Shown here: positions 1 to 4,733 of the stretch, one piece after another
Position numbering within the stretch: position 1 is the first letter of the stretch
Layout: every line of letters begins with the position of its first letter
NCBI GenBank assembly: GCA_003695555.1
Contig: RFIU01000306.1
Coordinates: 1 to 7,916 of the forward strand
Origin: Alphaproteobacteria bacterium
GTDB lineage: Bacteria; Pseudomonadota; Alphaproteobacteria; Sphingomonadales; Rhodothalassiaceae
Length of the DNA: 7,916 nt
Direction: 5' to 3'
Notes under the pieces: generated by a model
What the model was told of the DNA's origin: nothing
The model's database searches: none
What the model saw: only the letters and a program-made list of their open reading frames with translations
Position numbers and translations under genes: made by a program

Positions 1-159
1 CTCGACGGCAGCGCGCGCGGCGGCGTGCTGGTCGCAGCGGCACAACGTTTCGGCCTGCCGATCCATGCCATCGGTGTCGGTGAGGCGGCCGAGGATCTGC
101 GCCCCTTCGCCGCCCGCGACTTCGCCCGCGCGCTGGTCGGCTGCGACGAGGCGGCATGA
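1..159 (+). CDS. ftsY: Signal recognition particle receptor FtsY, C-terminal end (5' truncated by window)
   Basis: Only the last 52 codons are present, in frame from base 1 and ending at TGA 157-159. FtsY is the membrane-associated SRP receptor GTPase that docks ribosome-nascent chain complexes at the Sec/YidC machinery. The visible part is the end of the GTPase (G) domain: LDGSARGGVL matches the conserved LDGTAKGG segment that contacts the nucleotide, and IGVGEAAEDLRPF matches the FtsY closing motif. The paralogue Ffh was considered, but it has a methionine-rich M domain after this point, whereas this protein stops about 12 residues after DLRPF, as FtsY does. The N and A domains lie outside the window. 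Its stop codon overlaps the zapE start (ATGA), which suggests translational coupling. Confidence 0.9.
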   Translation, partial: LDGSARGGVLVAAAQRFGLPIHAIGVGEAAEDLRPFAARDFARALVGCDEAA

Positions 160-1418
160 CGGTGAAGCGTGACGATCGGATGGCGGCGAGCGAACCGGCA
201 GATGCCGCCGGCGGGCCGGTTTCGGCGCGCTACGAGGCGGATGTCGCGCTCGGCGAGATTCATCCCGATCCGGCGCAGCGAATGGTCGTGCGGCGTCTCG
301 ACCGGCTGGCGGATGTGATTGCTCGCCGCGACAGCGCGAACGACTCTCCTCAGACCCGCTCGGGCGGGCTGCGCCGCCTACTGGCGCGAGCGATACGCAG
401 GGGCGATGAAGGCGGCAGGGAAGAAGTCGTCGGCACTGCCGGCCTTTACATCTGGGGCGGGGTCGGGCGAGGCAAGTCGATGCTGATGGACATGTTCCAC
501 GAGGAAGTCGCCATCAAGGCCAAGCGTCGTGTCCATTTCCACGAATTCATGGCCGAGGTTCATTCCCGTCTCAAACACTGGCGCGAGGCGGGGGAGGCAC
601 AATGGCGCGCGCTCGGCCTCGAACGGGAAGCCGCGCGCAATCCGGTGCGGGCCGCCGCCGCCGAGATCGCGCGCGACACCCGGCTGCTCTGTTTTGACGA
701 ACTACAGGTCACCAATATCGCCGACGCCAGCGTCCTCGGGCTGCTGCTGGGCGAGCTTGCCGCGCGGGGAGTCACCATCGTCGCTACCTCCAACCGGCCG
801 CCCGGCGATCTTTACAAGGACGGCCTCAACCGCGACCGCTTCCTGCCGACTATTGCCTGGATCGAACGGAGCTTCGAGGTCATCGCTCTTGACGGGCCGA
901 CCGACTATCGCTTCGCCCGCTTTCAGGGTCTGCAGACCTATCTGACGCCGGTTGATGAGACGACCACCGAGGCGTTGCGTCGTGCTTTCTATCGGCTCAC
1001 CGACCGCGAGGTGGAAGATGCGGCGAAGGTGCCAAGCGACGAGGTCGTCGTTGCCGGCCGCACCATCTTCGTCCCGAAGGCCGCGCGGGGGGTTGCCGTC
1101 TTCTCATTCAAGCGGCTGTGCGCCAGCCCCTATGGCGCGGCCGACTATCTGGCGATCGCGCATCGCTATCATACGGTGATCGTCGTCGCGATCCCGCAGA
1201 TGGGCCCCGAACGACGTGACTGGGCCGCGCGCTTCATCACGATGATCGACGTCTTCTATGAAAACGGGGTCAAATTGCTCTGTTCGGCGGAGGTTCCGCC
1301 CGAGGAGCTGCACCGGGGCGGCGAAGTCGGCTTCGCCTTTCAGCGGACCGTCTCGCGCCTCTACGAGATGCAGACAGAATCCTATCTCGCCCGCGGCCAC
1401 GGGCTGGCAGAAGAGTGA
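156..1418 (+). CDS. zapE: Cell division protein ZapE / AFG1-family AAA+ ATPase
   Basis: 420 aa, slightly long for the family because of a charged, poorly conserved N-terminus. Visible motifs: Walker A GGVGRGKS at residues 101-108, FHEFM at 128-132, Walker B LLCFDELQV at 177-185, a sensor-1-like VATSNRPP at 209-216, the family segment GLNRDRFLP at 223-231 and DGPTDYR at 246-252. No transmembrane segment or signal peptide is apparent, so it is probably cytoplasmic and peripheral to the membrane. In E. coli ZapE associates with the FtsZ ring; the mitochondrial homologue AFG1/LACE1 acts in inner-membrane protein quality control. The ATG at 156 overlaps the ftsY stop by four bases and has a short-spaced GAGG (148-151). 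A later in-frame ATG at 180 is a possible alternative start, since conservation begins near residue 22. Family assignment is secure; the role in this organism is inferred. Confidence 0.93.
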   Translation: MTVKRDDRMAASEPADAAGGPVSARYEADVALGEIHPDPAQRMVVRRLDRLADVIARRDSANDSPQTRSGGLRRLLARAIRRGDEGGREEVVGTAGLYIWGGVGRGKSMLMDMFHEEVAIKAKRRVHFHEFMAEVHSRLKHWREAGEAQWRALGLEREAARNPVRAAAAEIARDTRLLCFDELQVTNIADASVLGLLLGELAARGVTIVATSNRPPGDLYKDGLNRDRFLPTIAWIERSFEVIALDGPTDYRFARFQGLQTYLTPVDETTTEALRRAFYRLTDREVEDAAKVPSDEVVVAGRTIFVPKAARGVAVFSFKRLCASPYGAADYLAIAHRYHTVIVVAIPQMGPERRDWAARFITMIDVFYENGVKLLCSAEVPPEELHRGGEVGFAFQRTVSRLYEMQTESYLARGHGLAEE

Positions 1419-1441
1419 TCTTTTGCACTGCGGCAACGGCC

Positions 1442-1470
1442 TTGTCTGGCCTCGGAAAAGGCGGTACACC
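1442..1470 (+). promoter_or_regulatory. Weak candidate sigma-70-type promoter for the mdh-suc cluster
   Basis: In the 182-base gap between zapE and mdh, TTGTCT (1442-1447) and TACACC (1465-1470) are separated by exactly 17 bases, the usual spacing for a housekeeping promoter. The -35 element fits reasonably; the -10 keeps only part of the consensus. A dyad, GCGGT-AC-ACCGC (1461-1472), covers the -10 element. If used, the 5' leader of mdh would be about 120-125 nt. This is the longest non-coding gap in the window and lies at the head of the TCA genes, which makes it the natural promoter location, but the exact site is a guess. Confidence 0.3.
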
Positions 1471-1525
1471 GCTTCGGTCGAAGGGCGTTTCCGATGGCCC
1501 GGGACGTGATGCGGGGACCATTTCG

Positions 1526-1543
1526 GCGATCGATGGCGATCGC
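1526..1543 (+). promoter_or_regulatory. Inverted repeat / hairpin in the mdh leader
   Basis: GCGATCG (1526-1532) and CGATCGC (1537-1543) are perfect 7-base inverted arms around ATGG, giving a short hairpin. The same bases can be read as GGCGATCG repeated with a 10-base period (1525-1532 and 1535-1542). It lies about 57 bases before the mdh start. No T-tract follows on either strand, so it is not an intrinsic terminator. A second, weaker stem, TGCGC/GCGCA with an 8-base loop (1565-1582), sits just before the mdh ribosome binding site. Function is unknown: operator, leader structure or chance. Confidence 0.35.
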
Positions 1544-1600
1544 TCTGACCTGCCGCCCGGATGATGCGCCCTTTTTCGCGCAGACAAGGAGCATCCACCC

Positions 1601-2560
1601 ATGGCACGACCCAAGATTGCACTGATCGGCGGCGGCCAGATCGGCGGCACGCTCGCCCATCTCGCGGCCCTGAAAGAGCTCGGCGACGTCGTCATCTTCG
1701 ACATTGCCGAAGGCCTGCCCCAGGGCAAGGCGCTCGACATCGCCGAGGCCGGCCCGATCGAAGGCTATGACGGGAATTTTTCCGGTACTCAGGACTACAA
1801 GGACATCGAGGGTGCCGACGTCATCATCGTTACCGCCGGCGTGCCGCGCAAGCCGGGGATGAGCCGTGATGATCTGCTCGGCATCAATCTGAAGGTGATG
1901 AAGCAGGTCGGCGCCGGCATCCGCGAGCATGCGCCGGACGCCTTCGTCATCTGCATCACCAACCCACTCGATGCGATGGTCTGGGCGCTGCAGCGGATCA
2001 CGGGCATCGCACCGAACATGATGGTCGGCATGGCCGGTGTCTTGGACTCGGCCCGCTTCCGTTATTTCCTGGCGCAGGAATTCGGTGTTTCGGTCAAGGA
2101 CGTCACCGCCTTCGTGCTCGGCGGGCACGGCGATTCGATGGTGCCGCTGACCCGCTATTCGACGGTTGCCGGAATTCCGGTTCCCGACCTCGTCGAGATG
2201 GGCTGGTCCACGCACGAAAGGATTGATGGGATCGTACAGCGCACCCGCGATGGAGGTGCCGAAATCGTGAAATTGCTGAAGACCGGTTCCGCCTTCTATG
2301 CGCCGGCGACCGCCGCGATCGAAATGGCGGAAAGCTACCTGAAGGACAAGAAGCGGGTGCTGCCCTGCGCGGCGCATCTGTCCGGTCAATACGGTGTTAA
2401 CGATATTTATGTAGGGGTTCCGGTGGTTCTGGGCGCGAATGGTGTCGAGCGCATCGTCGAGGTCCGGTTCACCAAGGAGGAGGAAGCGGCTTTCCGGCGT
2501 TCGGCGGACGCGGTGCACCATCTGGTCGAGGCGGTGCGCAAGATCGACCCCGAACTCTAG
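1601..2560 (+). CDS. mdh: Malate dehydrogenase (NAD, LDH-like type)
   Basis: 319 aa, normal for the lactate-dehydrogenase-like malate dehydrogenases of alphaproteobacteria. It catalyses NAD-dependent interconversion of malate and oxaloacetate in the cytoplasm. The N-terminal Rossmann fold shows GGGQIGG at residues 10-16 and the NAD-ribose-binding acidic residue D34 in VIFDI. The active-site loop VPRKPGMSR (81-89) carries R83 and R89, which bind the dicarboxylate; an arginine at the first of these positions marks malate rather than lactate specificity. NPLD is at 121-124, LDSARFR (148-154) provides D149 and R152, and GGHGDSMVP (174-182) holds catalytic H176. The start is supported by AAGGAG at 1586-1591, nine bases upstream. 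The stop is TAG, unlike the TGA stops of its neighbours. sucC follows after 45 bases, so co-transcription with the suc genes is likely. Confidence 0.97.
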   Translation: MARPKIALIGGGQIGGTLAHLAALKELGDVVIFDIAEGLPQGKALDIAEAGPIEGYDGNFSGTQDYKDIEGADVIIVTAGVPRKPGMSRDDLLGINLKVMKQVGAGIREHAPDAFVICITNPLDAMVWALQRITGIAPNMMVGMAGVLDSARFRYFLAQEFGVSVKDVTAFVLGGHGDSMVPLTRYSTVAGIPVPDLVEMGWSTHERIDGIVQRTRDGGAEIVKLLKTGSAFYAPATAAIEMAESYLKDKKRVLPCAAHLSGQYGVNDIYVGVPVVLGANGVERIVEVRFTKEEEAAFRRSADAVHHLVEAVRKIDPEL

Positions 2561-2580
2561 GATGATCTCAAGACACGACA

Positions 2581-2586
2581 GAGGAA
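2581..2586 (+). promoter_or_regulatory. Distant candidate ribosome binding site of sucC
   Basis: GAGGAA is the only purine-rich Shine-Dalgarno-like stretch between mdh and sucC. It lies 19 bases before the ATG at 2606, well beyond the usual 5-10. The ATG itself is not in doubt: the protein begins with the conserved MNIHEYQAK, and no ATG, GTG or TTG occurs in frame between the mdh stop and 2606. Initiation may therefore be weak, assisted by structure, or dependent on translation of mdh. Confidence 0.35.
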
Positions 2587-2605
2587 ACAGCCCGGACAAT
2601 CAGCA

Positions 2606-3775
2606 ATGAACATTCATGAATATCAGGCCAAGGGCCTGCTGAAGAAATTCGGTGCGCCGGTACTGGCCGGCGGGGTCGCCTATACGCCTCAAGAAGCCGT
2701 CGAGGTGGCCCAGGAGCTCGGCGGGCCGGTCTGGGTGGTCAAGGCCCAGATCCATGCCGGCGGTCGCGGCAAGGCCGGCGGCGTCAAGGTCGTCAAGTCG
2801 ATTGCGGAAGTGGAACAGGCGGCGAAATCCCTGCTCGGTCATCGCCTCGTCACCCATCAGACGGGGCCCGAGGGCAAGGAGGTTCACCGCGTTTATGTCG
2901 AGGACGGCTGCCGGATCGCCAAGGAATACTATTTCTCGCTGCTCATCGACCGGGCGAGCGGCCGGCCGGCGGTCATCGCCTCGTCGGAAGGCGGCATGGA
3001 AATCGAGGAGGTCGCCGCCACCCGCCCCGACCGGATCGTCAAGCTGGTGATCGATCCGCTCATCGGCATGGCGCCCTTCTATCAGCGCCGCATCGCCTTT
3101 GGTCTCGGCATGAAGGGCGATGTCGCGAAGAAGGCGATGAAGGTCTTCGCCGCCCTCTATGAGGCCTTCGTGACACTGGATGCCAGCCTCGTCGAGATCA
3201 ACCCGCTGGTCGAGACGGAAGACGGCGAGGTGATCCTGCTCGATGCCAAGATGTCCTTCGATGACAATGCGCTCTTCCGCCATCCCGACGTCCGCGATCT
3301 GCGCGACGAATCGGAAGAGGACCCGATGGAGGTGCGCGCCGCGAAATACGGTCTCAACTATATCCGGCTCGATGGCAATATCGGCTGCATGGTCAATGGT
3401 GCCGGCCTTGCGATGGCGACGATGGACATCATCAAGCTGAAGGGCGGCGAACCCGCCAACTTCCTTGACGTCGGCGGCGGCGCCACCCGCGAGCGGGTGA
3501 CGGAGGCTTTCAAGATCATCCTTTCCGACGAGAATGTCGAAGCGATCCTGGTCAACATCTTCGGCGGCATCATGCGCTGCGACGTGATCGCCGACGGTAT
3601 CATCACGGCAGCCCGCGAAGTCGATCTTCAGGTGCCGCTGGTCGTGCGCCTTGAGGGCACCAATGTCGAGATCGGCAAGAAGATGCTGGCCGATTCGGGT
3701 CTTGCCATCATTCCCGCCAATGATCTGAACGATGCCGCCGAAAAGGCGGTCGCGGCCGCCAGAAGGGAGATTTGA
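2606..3775 (+). CDS. sucC: Succinyl-CoA synthetase (succinate-CoA ligase, ADP-forming) subunit beta
   Basis: 389 aa, against 388 in E. coli. With SucD it converts succinyl-CoA, phosphate and NDP to succinate, CoA and NTP, the substrate-level phosphorylation step of the TCA cycle. It starts with the conserved MNIHEYQAK. The ATP-grasp domain covers roughly residues 1-240: K46 in VVKAQIHAGGRGKAGG with GRG at 53-55, E197/N199 in EINPLV and D213 in LLDAK, the expected nucleotide and Mg2+ ligands. The C-terminal CoA-ligase domain carries GNIGCMVNGAG (258-267, with N264) and NIFGGIMRCD (317-326), which bind succinate and the phosphohistidine loop. Residue numbering tracks the E. coli enzyme closely. 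The insertion that I recall after GGRGK in Rhizobiales SucC is absent. ATP versus GTP preference cannot be read with certainty. sucD begins five bases after the stop. Confidence 0.97.
   Translation: MNIHEYQAKGLLKKFGAPVLAGGVAYTPQEAVEVAQELGGPVWVVKAQIHAGGRGKAGGVKVVKSIAEVEQAAKSLLGHRLVTHQTGPEGKEVHRVYVEDGCRIAKEYYFSLLIDRASGRPAVIASSEGGMEIEEVAATRPDRIVKLVIDPLIGMAPFYQRRIAFGLGMKGDVAKKAMKVFAALYEAFVTLDASLVEINPLVETEDGEVILLDAKMSFDDNALFRHPDVRDLRDESEEDPMEVRAAKYGLNYIRLDGNIGCMVNGAGLAMATMDIIKLKGGEPANFLDVGGGATRERVTEAFKIILSDENVEAILVNIFGGIMRCDVIADGIITAAREVDLQVPLVVRLEGTNVEIGKKMLADSGLAIIPANDLNDAAEKAVAAARREI
3763..3769 (+). promoter_or_regulatory. Ribosome binding site deciding the sucD start
   Basis: AAGGGAG lies inside the last codons of sucC, 11 bases before ATG 3781 but only two bases before the in-frame TTG at 3772. 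That spacing favours the ATG. The protein from the ATG (MAILVDENTK) also aligns directly with the usual SucD start (MSILIDKNTK in E. coli). Confidence 0.65.
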
Positions 3776-3780
3776 GCGCC

Positions 3781-4656
3781 ATGGCGATTCTGGTCGACGA
3801 GAACACCAAGGTCATCTGCCAGGGCTTTACCGGCTCGCAGGGCACCTTCCATTCCGAACAGGCGATCGCCTACGGCACCAAGATGGTCGGCGGCGTCACC
3901 CCGGGCAAGGGCGGCACCACTCATCTGGGCCTTCCCGTCTTCGATACCGTCCATGAGGCGAAGGCGGCCACCGATGCGGACGCGAGCGTTATCTATGTGC
4001 CGCCGCCCTTTGCGGCAGATGCGATTCTCGAGGCGATCGATGCGGGGATTCCGCTGGTGGTAACGATCACCGAGGGGATCCCCGTTCTCGACATGGTCCG
4101 GGTCAAGCGCGCGCTGCAGGATTCGCAGACCCGCCTCATCGGTCCGAACTGCCCCGGCGTCATCACCCCGGACGCCTGCAAGATCGGCATCATGCCGGGA
4201 CACATCCACCGCCGTGGTTCGGTCGGCATCGTCTCGCGCTCGGGCACGCTGACCTATGAGGCGGTGGCGCAGACGACCGCGGTCGGGCTCGGGCAGTCCA
4301 CCTGTGTGGGGATCGGCGGCGATCCGGTCAATGGCACCAATTTTGTCGATGTGCTGGAGATGTTCCTGGCCGACGACGAGACCGAAAGCATCGTCATGAT
4401 CGGCGAGATCGGCGGCAATGCGGAAGAGGATGCAGCCGAGTTCCTGAAAGCCGCCAGCGTCAGAAAGCCGGTGGTCGGCTTCATTGCCGGCCGCACCGCA
4501 CCGCCCGGCCGGACGATGGGTCATGCCGGCGCCATCGTCTCGGGTGGCCAAGGGGGTGCGGAAGGCAAGATCGAGGCGATGCGTTCGGCCGGAATCACGG
4601 TAGCGGAGTCGCCGGCCGATATCGGCCGCACCCTTCTTGACGTCCTGAAGGGCTGA
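3781..4656 (+). CDS. sucD: Succinyl-CoA synthetase (succinate-CoA ligase, ADP-forming) subunit alpha
   Basis: 291 aa from the ATG, against 289 in E. coli. It is the alpha subunit of the SucCD enzyme; it binds CoA and carries the transient phosphohistidine. The N-terminal CoA-binding Rossmann fold shows QGFTGSQGTFH (14-24), followed by GGVTPGKGG (37-45). The ligase domain has GPNCPGV at 121-127, SRSGTLTYE at 152-160, GIGGDP at 177-182 and GEIGG at 208-212. The active-site histidine is H248 in GHAGA (247-251). A TTG at 3772 in the same frame would overlap the sucC stop (TTGA) and add three residues, but spacing and homology favour ATG 3781. The region around residue 45-53 (GGTTHLGLPVF) is the short form; Rhizobiales proteins, as I recall them, carry a longer segment there. 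A strong hairpin follows the stop codon. Confidence 0.97.
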   Translation: MAILVDENTKVICQGFTGSQGTFHSEQAIAYGTKMVGGVTPGKGGTTHLGLPVFDTVHEAKAATDADASVIYVPPPFAADAILEAIDAGIPLVVTITEGIPVLDMVRVKRALQDSQTRLIGPNCPGVITPDACKIGIMPGHIHRRGSVGIVSRSGTLTYEAVAQTTAVGLGQSTCVGIGGDPVNGTNFVDVLEMFLADDETESIVMIGEIGGNAEEDAAEFLKAASVRKPVVGFIAGRTAPPGRTMGHAGAIVSGGQGGAEGKIEAMRSAGITVAESPADIGRTLLDVLKG

Positions 4657-4664
4657 AGACCGCA

Positions 4665-4700
4665 GACCGGTCCGCAGCACTTTTACCATGCGGGCCGGTC
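4665..4700 (+). promoter_or_regulatory. 12-bp hairpin between sucD and sucA
   Basis: GACCGGTCCGCA (4665-4676) and TGCGGGCCGGTC (4689-4700) pair over 12 positions; the only non-Watson-Crick pair is one G-U wobble (4671 with 4694). The 12-base loop (4677-4688) contains TTTT. The structure starts nine bases after the sucD stop and ends 18 bases before the sucA ribosome binding site (AAGGAG, 4719-4724). The bases after it are ACCACC, not a T-tract, so it is not a standard intrinsic terminator. It could protect a 3' end, mark an RNA-processing site or attenuate transcription; which of these is unknown. Confidence 0.6.
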
Positions 4701-4733
4701 ACCACCCTGTCGCGGCCGAAGGAGAGCGGGAAG

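Noticed and set aside
1419..1490. Intrinsic terminator after zapE
   Set aside because: The dyads here (1461-1472 and 1472-1483) have two-base spacers that cannot form normal loops and no T-tract follows. Read-through from zapE into mdh cannot be excluded.
1494..1625. A 43-codon open frame upstream of mdh with a partial AAGGG site, overlapping the mdh start by 25 bases, as a leader peptide
   Set aside because: No attenuator-like codon run, no terminator pairing and no family resemblance. Short open frames are expected in GC-rich gaps. Only ribosome profiling or conservation could revive it.
2558..2605. mdh and sucC are in the same frame with no further stop after the mdh TAG, so readthrough would give an Mdh-SucC fusion
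   Set aside because: A shared frame and a stop-free 15-codon spacer have a sizeable chance probability, there is no readthrough signal, and sucC has its own conserved start.
3772..3780. TTG at 3772 as the sucD start, giving a TTGA overlap with sucC
   Set aside because: It lies only two bases from the ribosome binding site and adds three residues not found in typical SucD; ATG 3781 fits spacing and homology.
4637..4665. TTGACG at the end of sucD as the -35 element of an internal sucA promoter
   Set aside because: No acceptable -10 element at 16-18 bases downstream, and the bases are coding (LLDVLKG, the conserved SucD end).
1382..4689. Further long minus-strand open frames opposite mdh (1382-2599), sucC (2600-3283) and sucD (3628-4689)
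   Set aside because: Same composition effect: each shadows a well-supported plus-strand enzyme gene and shows no family signature of its own.
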